Source: Roseomonas sp. AR75 (GTDB lineage Bacteria > Pseudomonadota > Alphaproteobacteria > Acetobacterales > Acetobacteraceae). Taken from it: a stretch of DNA of 64,000 nucleotides. The stretch lies in assembly GCF_005222815.1 (NCBI RefSeq), contig NZ_STGB01000005.1, forward strand, positions 558,001 through 622,000, read 5' to 3'. Positions within the stretch are counted from its first letter, which is position 1. Every line of letters begins with the position of its first letter. This document shows, piece after piece, positions 33,973-44,384 of this stretch. The notes below the pieces were generated by a model. That model saw nothing but the letters and a program-made list of their open reading frames with translations, was not told the origin of the DNA and made no database searches. A program made the position numbers and the translations under genes.

Positions 33973-35197
33973 CGGGATTCTCCAGCAGCAGCGCGATGCC
34001 CTGCCCGCCGCCGATGCAGGCCGAGGCGATGCCGTAGCGCGCGCCGCGCCGGCGCAATTCCCGCGCGCAGGTGACGGAGAGCCGCACGCCCGTCGCCGCC
34101 AGCGGATGGCCGATGGCGATGGCGCCGCCATTCACGTTCAGCCGCGCCTCGTCGAGGTCGAGCGCGCGGGCGCAGGCCATCACCTGCGCGCCGAAGGCCT
34201 CGTTGATCTCGACCAGCGCGATGTCGTGCAGGGCAAGGCCGGTGCGGTCCAGCAGCGCGCGGATCGCGGGGACGGGGCCGATGCCCATGATCTCCGGCGG
34301 GCAGCCCACCGCGCAGCCGGCGACGAGGCGCGCCAGCGGTTTTCTTCCGTTCGCCCCGGCACGGGAAGCGATGATGGCAGCGGCCGCGCCATCGACCACG
34401 GCCGAGGAATTGCCGCCAGTCTGCACCCCGCCGAAGGCCGGCCTGATCCGGGCCAACGCCTCCACCGGAGACGGCCGCGGATGCGTGTCGGCGGCCACGC
34501 TCTCGACCTTGCGCGGCAGGACGATGCCGCGGTCCTGCATGCCTTCGCGTGCGAAGATTTCAGTCACGACCGGAGAAATCTCGTCGTCGAAGAAGCGCGC
34601 CTCGCGCGCCGCCAGCGCGCGCGCAAAGCTGCGGCTGGCGAAGGCGTCCACCTCGGCACGGCTGATGTTGCCGCGCTTTGCCAGTTCCTCCGCCGTGCCG
34701 CCCATGGTCAGGCCGCAGCCGGGATCGAGCAGCGCCTCCCACAGGAAATCCTTGAACTCCACGGGCGCGCCGAGGCCGAAGCCGCTGCGATGCGTGTAGG
34801 CGGCGATCGGGTTGCGGCTCATGCTCTCCGCGCCGACGGCGAGCGCGAGGCCCGCGCCCTGCCGGTCCACCGCATTCGCCGCCTGGATGATCGCCTCGAT
34901 CCCGGTGCCGCAGACGCGCTGCACGAGCAGCGCCGGCACCTCCACCGGCGCCCCCGCATACAGCCCGATATGGCGCGGCAACATGTAGGCATCGAAGCTG
35001 GCCTGCGCGACGGAGCCCGCGGCGATGTAGCCGATCTCCGCGCCCGTCGCCCCCGCCTTCTCCAGCGCCGCCCGCGCCGCCTTGATGCCGAGATCGATCG
35101 GCGAGATCTGTGCGAGCGGCCCGGAGAGGTCCGCGAAGGGCGTGCGCGCCCCGGCGAGCAGCCAGGCATCGTCCCAGGACGTGTGCAGCGCGGTCAT
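33959..35197 (-). CDS. Thiolase (acetyl-CoA acyltransferase family)
   Basis: The 412-residue protein has all thiolase landmarks: nucleophile Cys96 in VQRVCGTGIEA, NEAFGAQ, NGGAIAIGHPLAATG with the catalytic His, and ASACIGGGQGIALLLE with the second Cys. It would cleave a 3-ketoacyl-CoA with CoA to give acetyl-CoA. Its ATG overlaps the feruloyl-CoA synthase stop (ATGA), tying it to side-chain shortening of hydroxycinnamoyl-CoA esters. Confidence 0.93.
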   Translation of the reverse strand: MTALHTSWDDAWLLAGARTPFADLSGPLAQISPIDLGIKAARAALEKAGATGAEIGYIAAGSVAQASFDAYMLPRHIGLYAGAPVEVPALLVQRVCGTGIEAIIQAANAVDRQGAGLALAVGAESMSRNPIAAYTHRSGFGLGAPVEFKDFLWEALLDPGCGLTMGGTAEELAKRGNISRAEVDAFASRSFARALAAREARFFDDEISPVVTEIFAREGMQDRGIVLPRKVESVAADTHPRPSPVEALARIRPAFGGVQTGGNSSAVVDGAAAAIIASRAGANGRKPLARLVAGCAVGCPPEIMGIGPVPAIRALLDRTGLALHDIALVEINEAFGAQVMACARALDLDEARLNVNGGAIAIGHPLAATGVRLSVTCARELRRRGARYGIASACIGGGQGIALLLENPDAAA

Positions 35198-37020
35198 GGC
35201 GTAATTCCGATGGTGATGACGTGCGGCGGCGGTTCGTTCGAGAAGAGTTCCTCGACCAGCGCGGCGCGGCGCGCCAGCACGGCGCGCTGGTTCACGCTGC
35301 CCTTGTCGGTGATCTCGCCGGCATCGAGCGACAGTGGCGCGGTCAGCAGCGTGGCGCGCGCGACATGCTGGCTGCTCCCGGTCGCCGATTTCGCCAGCGC
35401 CGCCAGCTTCGCCGCAATCTCCGCGCGCAGGCCCGGATGCGTCGCGGCATCCTCGCCTTGTGGCACGATGCGCGCGACGGCCTCGGGCTCCGGCAGCAGG
35501 ATGGCGGCGAGCTCGTCCCGGTCGGGCGCGGCGATCACCACGTCCTTCACATAGGGGGCGAGACCCGCGACCAGCTTCGCGCGCAGCGGGCCGACGCTGA
35601 CCCAGGTGCCGGTCGAGAGCTTGAAATCCTCGTTGATCCGACCGTCGAACCGAAAACCCTTGTGCAGGTCGGCGGCATCGAGCGGCACCAGCGCATCGCC
35701 GAAGCGGTAGAAGCCTTCCTCGTCGAAGGCGGCGCGCGTGGCATCGGGGTTGCGCCAGTAGCCCGGCGTGATGGAGGGGCCGCGCACCCGCGCCTCCATC
35801 TTCTCGCCCACCGGCGCGAGCTTGAGTTCCACGCCGGGCACCGGGAGGCCGACGACACCGGACGCCGAAAAATCCTCCCGCACGCAGAGCGCGAAGGGCG
35901 CCGTCTCCGTCGCGCCGAGCCCGGTGATCATCGGGATCTTTTCGCCGCGTTCCGCCAGCGCCATCCGGTCGAGCGCGTCCCAGATGTGCTGCGGCAGCCC
36001 CGCCGCCGAGTAGAACATCATCCGCACGCGCGAGAAGAAGATGCGGCGCAGCGCGGCGTCGGATTGCAGGTGGTGCACCACCTCCTCGAAGCCGCGGGGG
36101 ACGTTGAAGTAGATGGTGGTCGCGATCTCCCGCAGGTTGCGCAGCGACTCGTCGAAGCCGCCGGGCACCGGGCGGCCATCATCCATGTAGAGCGTGCCGC
36201 CGTTGTAGAGCGCGATGCCGGTGTTGTGGTTGCCGCCGAAGGTGTGGTGCCAGGGCAGCCAGTCCAGCAGCACCGGCGGCTCCTCCGCCATGAAGGGGAA
36301 GGCCTCGCGGATCATCTGCTGGTTGGAGCAGATCATGCGCTGCGTGTTGATCACGCCCTTGGGCAGCCCGGTCGAGCCGGAGGTGAACAGGATCTTTGCG
36401 GGCGCATCCGGGTCCACCGCGGCGGCGGCGCGGTCCACGGCCTCGGTCGGCGTCGTGGCGAGGAGATTGGCGAAGCCTCGCGAATCCACCACCTCCGTCC
36501 CCGCCGGCACCACCGCCGCGATCGCCTTCGCGAAGCGCGCGCCGTCATTGGCGAAGACCAGGCCCGGCGTCAGCAGCGACAGGCAATGCCGCAGCTTGGC
36601 GTAGTCGGTGGCGAGCAGCGCGTAGGAGGGCGAGACCGGTGCCACCGGCACGCCGACATGCAGCGCGGCGAGCGTCAGCACGAACTGGTCGAGGCAATTG
36701 CCGGATAGGATGGCCAGCGGCCGTTCCGCCGACAGGCCGCGGTCCAGCAGCGCCTGCCCCGCCGCACGCACCTTGCCCAGCATCTCCGCGTAGGAGATGC
36801 GCCGCCAGTCGCCGCCCAGCGCCTTGTCGCGCTTTGCGATCAGCGTGCGGTCCGGCGCCACCGCCGCCCAATGCTCCAGCCGCTCCGTCAGCCGCCGCGG
36901 ATAGGCGCCGAGCGTGCCGAGCGGCGTGACCAGCAGCGCGCCATCCGCCCGCCGCTCGAAGCGCACCGGCCCCGGCCCGAGCGGCTTGCGGGTCGCGTCA
37001 GGCTTGGTCAGCGCGGACAT
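35194..37020 (-). CDS. fcs: Feruloyl-CoA synthase-like AMP-forming acyl-CoA synthetase
   Basis: The 608-residue protein is an ANL-family enzyme with phosphate-binding motif ILFTSGSTGLPKGV, LLDWLPWHHTFGGNHN, MITGLGATETAPFALCVR and the hinge region RFDGRINEDFKLSTGTWVSVG. The N-terminus (GPVRFERRADGALLVTP, LGAYPRRLTERLEHWA) is that of feruloyl-CoA synthases. It would activate ferulate, coumarate or caffeate with ATP and CoA. The ATG at 37020 has GGAGGG just upstream; a longer open frame upstream is antisense to the MarR-crotonase genes. First gene of the leftward operon fcs-thiolase-thioesterase. Confidence 0.85.
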   Translation of the reverse strand: MSALTKPDATRKPLGPGPVRFERRADGALLVTPLGTLGAYPRRLTERLEHWAAVAPDRTLIAKRDKALGGDWRRISYAEMLGKVRAAGQALLDRGLSAERPLAILSGNCLDQFVLTLAALHVGVPVAPVSPSYALLATDYAKLRHCLSLLTPGLVFANDGARFAKAIAAVVPAGTEVVDSRGFANLLATTPTEAVDRAAAAVDPDAPAKILFTSGSTGLPKGVINTQRMICSNQQMIREAFPFMAEEPPVLLDWLPWHHTFGGNHNTGIALYNGGTLYMDDGRPVPGGFDESLRNLREIATTIYFNVPRGFEEVVHHLQSDAALRRIFFSRVRMMFYSAAGLPQHIWDALDRMALAERGEKIPMITGLGATETAPFALCVREDFSASGVVGLPVPGVELKLAPVGEKMEARVRGPSITPGYWRNPDATRAAFDEEGFYRFGDALVPLDAADLHKGFRFDGRINEDFKLSTGTWVSVGPLRAKLVAGLAPYVKDVVIAAPDRDELAAILLPEPEAVARIVPQGEDAATHPGLRAEIAAKLAALAKSATGSSQHVARATLLTAPLSLDAGEITDKGSVNQRAVLARRAALVEELFSNEPPPHVITIGITP

Positions 37021-37049
37021 CCATCCCTCCGGCGCGGCGAGCGCAATCG

Positions 37050-37062
37050 TTATGGGGCATAA
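37050..37062. promoter_or_regulatory. MarR-type operator in divergent region
   Basis: TTATG-GGG-CATAA is a perfect 5-bp inverted repeat in the classic MarR arrangement (TTAT...ATAA), 30 bp upstream of the feruloyl-CoA synthase ATG and 56 bp upstream of the marR ATG. The surrounding CATAATAATAT is the only AT-rich stretch between the two genes and probably holds the promoters. Repression by the adjacent MarR protein, relieved by a hydroxycinnamoyl-CoA, is the likely logic by analogy with known regulators of this kind. Confidence 0.6.
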
Positions 37063-37117
37063 TAATATGGGCGCGCCCCCCTTCCAAGAGCACGCGGCGC
37101 TTCGCATACTGCCACGG

Positions 37118-37600
37118 ATGTCCACGCTCCGTCGCCGCGCCGAGACCCTGCCCCCTGCCGCCGGCGTCGCCGCCACCCCGGTGCCGCCGCCGCTCGACGA
37201 CCGGCTGGGCTTCTGGCTCCGCCTGGCGCAGCAGACCGCCTTCGACGCCTTCCACCGCGCCATGGCGCCGCTCGGCCTGACGCCGGGCCGGCTCGGCGCG
37301 CTGCTGCTGCTGGAAGCCCATCCGGCGATGCGCCAGTCGGCGCTGGCGGAGGCGCTGCGCGTGAAGCCGCCCAATCTGGCGGTGCTGCTGGCGGGCATGG
37401 AGGCCGAGGGCCTGATCCGCCGCGTCGAGGACACGCAGAACCGCCGCGTCAACCTGCTGCGCCTGACGCCGGCCGGCCGCGCCCTGCTCAGGCGCGCCAA
37501 GGCGCAGGAGGCGCTGGTGGAAGCCGAGCTCTGCGACGGCATGGACGCGCAGGACCGCACCGCGCTGCTGGCCGCGCTGCGACGGATCGCCGGCGGATGA
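37118..37600 (+). CDS. MarR family transcriptional regulator
   Basis: From the ATG at 37118 the product is 160 residues. It has the MarR winged helix: PLGLTPGRLGALLLLEAHPA, SALAEALRVKPPNLAVLLAGM (recognition helix) and wing RRVEDTQNRRVNLLRLTPAGRALL. In-frame ATGs at 37052 and 37067 are possible but would place the start inside the operator region, and no start has a clear ribosome-binding site. Its stop overlaps the crotonase start (ATGA), so regulator and catabolic genes are co-transcribed. Confidence 0.88.
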   Translation: MSTLRRRAETLPPAAGVAATPVPPPLDDRLGFWLRLAQQTAFDAFHRAMAPLGLTPGRLGALLLLEAHPAMRQSALAEALRVKPPNLAVLLAGMEAEGLIRRVEDTQNRRVNLLRLTPAGRALLRRAKAQEALVEAELCDGMDAQDRTALLAALRRIAGG

Positions 37601-38373
37601 CCGAGCCGCTGCTCACCGTCGCGCGCGACGGCGCCATCACCACCATTGCGCTGAACCGCCCCGCCAAGCGCAACGCGATCAGCGACGCGCTGCTCGCCGC
37701 GCTGGAGGATGCGGTGGTGCAGGCGCAGCGCGAGGCGCGCGCGCTCGTCATCCACGGCATCGGCCCCTGCTTCTCGGCCGGCCTCGACCTCGCCGAGCAC
37801 AAGGCCCGCAGCGCCGAGGAGGTCTTCCGCCATTCCCGCGGCTGGCATCGCGTGTTCCGCAGGATCCGCGAGGGCGACGTGCCCGCCATCGCGGCGATCC
37901 ACGGCGCCTGCGTCGGCGGCGGGCTGGAGCTTGCCGCCGCCTGCCACATCCGCGTGGCCGACAGCACCGCCTTCTTCGCCCTGCCGGAGGGCACGCGCGG
38001 CATCTTCGTCGGCGGCGGCGCCAGCGTGCATGTCGCGCGGCTGCTCGGCGCGGCGCGGATGACGGACATGATGCTGACGGGCCGCGCGCTGGATGCCGCG
38101 GCGGCGGAACGCGCCGGCCTCGTCACCTATGTCGAGGCCGAGGGCGCCGCGCTGGCGAAGGCGCAGGCGCTTGCCGCCAAGGTCGCGCAGGCGGCGCCGC
38201 TGACCGTGCTCGGCGTGCTGCAGGCGCTGCCGCGCATCCAGGACATGGCGGAAGCCGACGGTCTGTTCGTGGAGAGCCTGGTGGCGGCGCTGGCGCAGAC
38301 CGGGCCGGAAGCGCAGGCGCGCCTCGCCGCCTTCCTCGAGAAGCGCGCGCCCAAGGCGGGAGAGGACCGATGA
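37597..38373 (+). CDS. Enoyl-CoA hydratase/isomerase family (crotonase)
   Basis: The 258-residue protein has ALNRPAKRNAIS, FSAGLDLAEH (oxyanion hole), IHGACVGGGLELAAACHIRVA and ALPEGTRGIFVGGGAS with the usual Glu. In this setting it probably hydrates hydroxycinnamoyl-CoA to the 3-hydroxy ester; a hydratase-lyase releasing vanillin-type aldehydes is the alternative. The presence of a dehydrogenase and thiolase argues for the beta-oxidation route. Its stop overlaps the next gene's start (ATGA). Confidence 0.9.
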   Translation: MTEPLLTVARDGAITTIALNRPAKRNAISDALLAALEDAVVQAQREARALVIHGIGPCFSAGLDLAEHKARSAEEVFRHSRGWHRVFRRIREGDVPAIAAIHGACVGGGLELAAACHIRVADSTAFFALPEGTRGIFVGGGASVHVARLLGAARMTDMMLTGRALDAAAAERAGLVTYVEAEGAALAKAQALAAKVAQAAPLTVLGVLQALPRIQDMAEADGLFVESLVAALAQTGPEAQARLAAFLEKRAPKAGEDR

Positions 38374-39131
38374 AGTCACTGCACGGCGCATCCGCCGTCG
38401 TCTCGGGTGGCGGTTCCGGCCTGGGCGCCGCGACCGCGGAGGCGCTGGCCGCTTCCGGCGCGAAGGTGGTGGTGCTCGACATCAACGCGGCCAATGCGCA
38501 GGCCGTCGCCGCGCGCATCGGTGGCGTCGCGGCGGTGGGCGACGTGGCGGAGGACGCGCCCGTGGCCGCGGCCGTGGAACAGGCGGCCGCGCTGGCGCCG
38601 CTGCGCATCGCCGTCTCCTGCGCCGGCATCGCGCCGGCCGCGCGCGTGGCGGGCCGCAACGGGCCGCACGACCTCGACCTGTTCGCACGCGTCATCCGGG
38701 TGAACCTGGTCGGCACCTTCAACCTGTTGCGCCTGGCCGCGGCACGGATGACCACGAACGACCCGCTGGAGGATGGCGAGCGCGGGCTGGTGGTGAACAC
38801 CGCCTCCATCGCCGCCTATGAAGGCCAGATCGGCCAGGCGGCCTATTCGGCCTCCAAGGGCGGCGTCGTCGGGCTGACGCTGCCGGCGGCGCGGGAGCTG
38901 GCCCGCTTCGGCGTGCGCGTCGTCACCATCGCCCCCGGCCTGATCCACACGCCGCTGATGGACGGGCTGACGCCGGAAGCGCGGGAGAGCCTGGGGAAGC
39001 AGCCGCTCTTCCCGCAGCGCCTCGGCCGCCCGGACGAGTTCGCTTCGATGGTGCTGGCCGTCGCCGGGAACCCGCTGCTGAATGGCGAGACCATCCGCCT
39101 CGACGGCGCGCTGCGGCTGCCGCCGGCCTGA
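38370..39131 (+). CDS. SDR dehydrogenase, 3-hydroxyacyl-CoA dehydrogenase type 2 (HSD10)-like
   Basis: The 253-residue short-chain dehydrogenase has the cofactor motif GGGSGLG (13-19), Asp37 (VVLDIN) favouring NAD, NVN-like IRVNLVGTFN, Ser146 and YSASK with Tyr159 and Lys163. ERGLVVNTASIAAYEGQIGQAAYS and the LGRPDEFASMV tail follow the HSD10 type, which oxidises 3-hydroxyacyl-CoA to 3-ketoacyl-CoA. This supplies the step between the crotonase and the thiolase. Confidence 0.88.
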   Translation: MKSLHGASAVVSGGGSGLGAATAEALAASGAKVVVLDINAANAQAVAARIGGVAAVGDVAEDAPVAAAVEQAAALAPLRIAVSCAGIAPAARVAGRNGPHDLDLFARVIRVNLVGTFNLLRLAAARMTTNDPLEDGERGLVVNTASIAAYEGQIGQAAYSASKGGVVGLTLPAARELARFGVRVVTIAPGLIHTPLMDGLTPEARESLGKQPLFPQRLGRPDEFASMVLAVAGNPLLNGETIRLDGALRLPPA

Positions 39132-39203
39132 CGGGCCGCTTGCGCGGCGACACGCCGCTTGCGACAAGACCCCCTTCCGAACACGAACGGGAGAGGCAGG
39201 CGC

Positions 39204-40295
39204 ATGAATCGCCGTGGACTGATCGGGGGTGCCGCCGCGGGCGGGCTCGCCACCGCAACCCTGGCCACCCCGGCCCTGTCCCAGGGCCGCATCGAGTGGC
39301 GCATGGTCACCCTCTGGCCGCGCAACCTGCCCGGCCCGGGTGTCGCGGCGCAGAAGGTCGCCGACCGCATCGGCGCCGTCACTGCCGGCCGCATCAATGT
39401 CCGCCTCTTCGCCGCCGGCGAGGTGGTGCCCGCCCCCGGCGCCTTCGATGCGGTGGCGGCCGGCACGGCCGATCTCTACCACGGCGTCCCCGCCTTCTGG
39501 ATCTCCAAGTCGCCGGCCATCGGCTTCTTCGGCAGCTTCCCCTTCGGCATGACCGTGTATGAACGGCAGGCCTGGATGATGCATGGCGGCGGCCAGGCGC
39601 TGTATGACGAGGTCTACGGCAAGTTCGGCGTGAAGCCCTTCAACACCGGCGACAGCGGCCCGCAATGGTTCGGCTGGTTCCGCAAGGACATCAACTCCAT
39701 CGAGGATTTCCGCGGCCTGCGCTTCCGCACCGCCGGCCTCGGCGGCGAGATGTTCCGCCGCGCCGGCGCGTCCGTCGTCACGCTGCCGGCGGGCCAGATC
39801 TTCGCCGCGCTGCAATCGGGCACGATCGACGCCGCGGAATTCCTCGGCCCCTTCAGCGATGCGCCGCTCGGCCTCTACCAGGTCACCAAGAACTACTACT
39901 GGCCCGGCGTGCAGGAGCCTTCCTCCGCCGAGGAGATCGGCATCAACATGGGCAAGTGGAACGCGCTGCCGAACGACCTCAAGGCCGCCGTGCGCTTCGC
40001 CTGCCAGTCGGTGGCGGAGGAGATCACCACCGAATACGACGCGAACCATCCGCGCGCGCTGGCCGAACTGGTTTCCCGCCATGGGGTGACGCCGAAGGAG
40101 GTGCCGCGCGACGTGCTGATCGCGCTCGGCAATTCCGCCGGCGAGATCCTGGCGGAGTTCCGCGCGCACCAGGACCCGCAGGTGAAGAAGGTGGCCGACA
40201 GCTACGCGGAGTTCCGCAACCGCAGCCAGGGCTACATGATGATGTCCTACGGCGCCAACTTCCAGGCGCGCGCGCTGCCGATCCGCTGGGGCTAG
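39204..40295 (+). CDS. TRAP transporter substrate-binding protein (DctP family, TakP-like)
   Basis: The ATG at 39204 follows GGGAGAGG; the 363-residue product has a leader MNRRGLIGGAAAGG...ALS. Motifs fit the TakP-like branch: FRGLRFRTAGLGGEMFRRAG, VTLPAGQIFAALQSGTIDAAEF and YYWPGVQEPSSAEEIGINM. The Arg in FRTAGL is the expected carboxylate-binding residue. It would capture an organic acid, perhaps a keto acid or aromatic acid, for the DctQM genes downstream; the ferulate cluster makes an aromatic acid plausible, which is inference. Confidence 0.9.
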   Translation: MNRRGLIGGAAAGGLATATLATPALSQGRIEWRMVTLWPRNLPGPGVAAQKVADRIGAVTAGRINVRLFAAGEVVPAPGAFDAVAAGTADLYHGVPAFWISKSPAIGFFGSFPFGMTVYERQAWMMHGGGQALYDEVYGKFGVKPFNTGDSGPQWFGWFRKDINSIEDFRGLRFRTAGLGGEMFRRAGASVVTLPAGQIFAALQSGTIDAAEFLGPFSDAPLGLYQVTKNYYWPGVQEPSSAEEIGINMGKWNALPNDLKAAVRFACQSVAEEITTEYDANHPRALAELVSRHGVTPKEVPRDVLIALGNSAGEILAEFRAHQDPQVKKVADSYAEFRNRSQGYMMMSYGANFQARALPIRWG

Positions 40296-40298
40296 GCG

Positions 40299-40847
40299 CT
40301 GCACCTCCTCCTCAAGATCGCGGACGCCCATGACGCGGCGAGCACCTGGCTCGCGCGCCGCGTCATGTGGCTGGCGCTGGCCGTGGTGCTGGTGCAGTTC
40401 GTCGTGGTCGTGCTGCGCTACGCCTTCGGCTCCTCCTTCGTGTGGATCCAGGAGAGCGTGATCTACCTGCACGCCACGCTCTTCATGCTGGCGATCGGCT
40501 ACACCTACTTGGTGGACCAGCATGTGCGGGTGGACGTGCTCTACGCGCATTGGTCCATGCGGAAGAAGGCGGCGGTGGACCTGGTTTCCATCATCGTCGC
40601 CGTGCTGCCCTTCTGCGCGCTGGTGGTCTGGGCGTCCTGGGGCTATGCGGCGGCGTCCTGGTGGCAGGATGAGGGGCCGATGGCCTATGGCGGCGTGCCG
40701 CTGGTGCCCGCGCTCAAGTCGCTGATCCCGCTGATGGCGATCCTGCTCGCCCTGCAGGCCGTCTCCATCGCGATCCGCTGCGTCGCGGTGCTGACCGGCG
40801 CGGCGGAGACGCATTTCCCGCAGCGCGCCCACACGGGCAGCGCATGA
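40299..40847 (+). CDS. TRAP transporter small permease (DctQ), possible CTG start
   Basis: Four transmembrane helices and VLRYAFGSSFVWIQESVIYLHA mark a DctQ protein. The first ATG in frame is at 40365, but the 22 codons before it (LHLLLKIADAHDAASTWLARRV) resemble the usual amphipathic DctQ N-terminus. No ATG, GTG or TTG exists between the DctP stop (40293-40295, same frame) and 40365; the only near-start is CTG at 40299. I give the longer form; the conventional alternative starts at 40365 and encodes 160 residues. Its stop overlaps the dctM-type start (ATGA). Confidence 0.7.
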   Translation: MHLLLKIADAHDAASTWLARRVMWLALAVVLVQFVVVVLRYAFGSSFVWIQESVIYLHATLFMLAIGYTYLVDQHVRVDVLYAHWSMRKKAAVDLVSIIVAVLPFCALVVWASWGYAAASWWQDEGPMAYGGVPLVPALKSLIPLMAILLALQAVSIAIRCVAVLTGAAETHFPQRAHTGSA

Positions 40848-42412
40848 GTAACCTGGCGATCGGGCAGGCGCTGGACCTGCTGATGTTCGGCACGCTCTGC
40901 CTGCTGATCCTCACCGGCGTGCCCGTCACCTTCATCCTGACCGGCTGCGCCATCGTCTTCGGCGGGCTCGGCATCCTCTTCGGCGTCTTCGACAGCTTCC
41001 TGCTCGCCGCGCTGGCGCAGCGCATCTTCGGCACGATGACGACGGAGACGCTGGTCGCCATCCCGCTCTTCGTCTTCATGGGCATCATGCTCGAACGCTC
41101 CCGCATCGCAGAGGAGCTGCTGGAGGCGATGGGCCGGCTGTTCGGCACGGTCCGCGGCGGGCTTGCCATCAGCGTCTCGGTGGTCGGCGCGATGCTGGCC
41201 GCCTCCACCGGCATCGTCGGCGCGACGGTGGTGACGATGGGGCTGATGGCGCTGCCGGCGATGCTGCGCCGCGGCTACGACAAGCGCTTCGCCTGCGGCA
41301 CCATCTGCGCGGCCGGCACACTCGGCCAGATCATCCCACCTTCCACCGTGATGGTGATCCTGGGCGAGGTGATCGCCGCCGCCTACCAGCAGGCGCAGCT
41401 CGCGCAGGGCAAGTTCTCGGTGGAGACGGTCTCGGTCGGCCAGCTCTTCGCGGGATCGATGATCCCGGGGCTGATGCTGGTCGGCCTCTACATCCTCTAC
41501 CAGCTCGTCATCGCCTTCCTCCGCCCCGAACTCGCGCCCGCCATCCCGCGCGAGGAAGCGGCGCGGATTTCGACGCGGGAGCTGCTGAACGCCCTGGTCC
41601 CGCCCATCGTGCTGATCGTCGCCGTGCTCGGCTCGATCCTCGGCGGCGTCGCCACGCCGACCGAGGCCGCGGCGGTCGGCGCCATCGGCGCGACGATGCT
41701 GGCCGGGCTGCGCCAGAAGGGCCGCGCCTGGCCGATCCATCTCGGCGCGCTCTGCGCCGTCGGCGTGGTGCTGCTGGGCATGCTGTTCGATCTGCGGCTG
41801 GGCCGCGCGCAGCCGCCGCTGGCGGACCGCATCGCGCTGGCGGGCGCGGCGGTGCTGTGCCTGGGGCTGGCCTTCGGCGTGATCGTCGCGCTGTGGCGCT
41901 GCTACGGCGCCGGCGTGCTCTCGGCCGTGTCGCACACCACGATGACGATCACTGCCATGATCTTCGCCACCCTGATCGCCGCGACCCTGTTCAGCCTGGT
42001 CTTCCGCGGCCTGGGCGGGGAGGAGACGGTGAAGGAGCTGCTCTCGGCGATCCCCGGCGGGCAATGGGGCGCGCTGATCGCGGTGATGGCGGTGATGTTC
42101 GTGATGGGCTTCTTCCTGGACTTCGTGGAGATCACCATCATCGTCGTCCCCATCGTCGGGCCCGTGCTGCTGGCTATGGGCATCGATCCCATCTGGCTGG
42201 CGGTGCTGATCGCGCTGAACCTGCAGACCAGCTTCCTGACGCCGCCCTTCGGCTTCTCATTGTTCTATCTCGGCGGCGTCGCGCAGAAATGGGTCGGCAC
42301 GGGCGACATCTATCGCGGCGTCATTCCCTTCGTGCTGCTGCAGTTGCTGGCGCTCGGGCTGGTGATGACCTTCCCGGCGCTGGCCACCTGGCTGCCCGGC
42401 GTGCTGTTCTGA
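40844..42412 (+). CDS. TRAP transporter large permease (DctM)
   Basis: The 522-residue integral membrane protein has the DctM core: LILTGVPVTFILTG, TLVAIPLFVFMGIMLERS, AASTGIVGATVVTMGLMALPAML, CAAGTLGQIIPPSTVMVILGE and the C-terminal DFVEITIIVVPIVGP and LQTSFLTPPFGFSLFYL. It is about 90 residues longer than minimal DctM because of an extra two-helix stretch (about residues 285-355) typical of the subfamily paired with TakP-like binding proteins. It carries out sodium- or proton-coupled uptake with DctQ. Confidence 0.93.
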   Translation: MSNLAIGQALDLLMFGTLCLLILTGVPVTFILTGCAIVFGGLGILFGVFDSFLLAALAQRIFGTMTTETLVAIPLFVFMGIMLERSRIAEELLEAMGRLFGTVRGGLAISVSVVGAMLAASTGIVGATVVTMGLMALPAMLRRGYDKRFACGTICAAGTLGQIIPPSTVMVILGEVIAAAYQQAQLAQGKFSVETVSVGQLFAGSMIPGLMLVGLYILYQLVIAFLRPELAPAIPREEAARISTRELLNALVPPIVLIVAVLGSILGGVATPTEAAAVGAIGATMLAGLRQKGRAWPIHLGALCAVGVVLLGMLFDLRLGRAQPPLADRIALAGAAVLCLGLAFGVIVALWRCYGAGVLSAVSHTTMTITAMIFATLIAATLFSLVFRGLGGEETVKELLSAIPGGQWGALIAVMAVMFVMGFFLDFVEITIIVVPIVGPVLLAMGIDPIWLAVLIALNLQTSFLTPPFGFSLFYLGGVAQKWVGTGDIYRGVIPFVLLQLLALGLVMTFPALATWLPGVLF

Positions 42413-42418
42413 TCCGCC

Positions 42419-42799
42419 CTACCAGCCGCCAGCGGGCCACAGCCACCACAGCATAAGCGCCGCCGCGCCGAGCCAGAGCAGGATGATCGCCGTGGCGCCG
42501 GCGAGGCTCCGCGGGCGGCGCGCCGCCGCGTCCGCGTCTGCGCGGCACTCCGCCAGCACATCCGGCGGGATCAGCCGCCGCACGGCCAGGATGCCGAGCG
42601 GCACGATGAGCAGGTCGTCGAGATAGCCAAGCACCGGCACGAAGTCCGGGATCAGGTCGATCGGCGAGAGCGCATAGGCCGCCACGGCCAGCGCCAGCGC
42701 CTTCGCATGCCAGGGCGTGCCGGGATGCCGCGCGGCCAGCCACACCGCATGGACATCCCGCTTCAGATTGCGCGCCCAGGCCCGCGCTCGACGCCACAT
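42419..42799 (-). CDS. YkvA-like DUF1232 membrane protein
   Basis: The 126-residue protein contains the DUF1232 signature AVAAYALSPIDLIPDFVPVLGYLDDLLIVPLG and a C-terminal transmembrane helix (TAIILLWLGAAALMLWWLW). GGAGG lies upstream of the ATG at 42799. Function of the family is unknown. It converges on dctM with a six-base gap and is divergent from the ABC importer. Confidence 0.85.
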   Translation of the reverse strand: MWRRARAWARNLKRDVHAVWLAARHPGTPWHAKALALAVAAYALSPIDLIPDFVPVLGYLDDLLIVPLGILAVRRLIPPDVLAECRADADAAARRPRSLAGATAIILLWLGAAALMLWWLWPAGGW

Positions 42800-42857
42800 C
42801 GTTCCGCTCCTCCCGTGCCTTGTCAGCCCGGGCGACTTCGCTGAGCATGCCACACGG

Positions 42858-44383
<1,526 letters not shown>

Positions 44384-44384
<1 letters not shown>

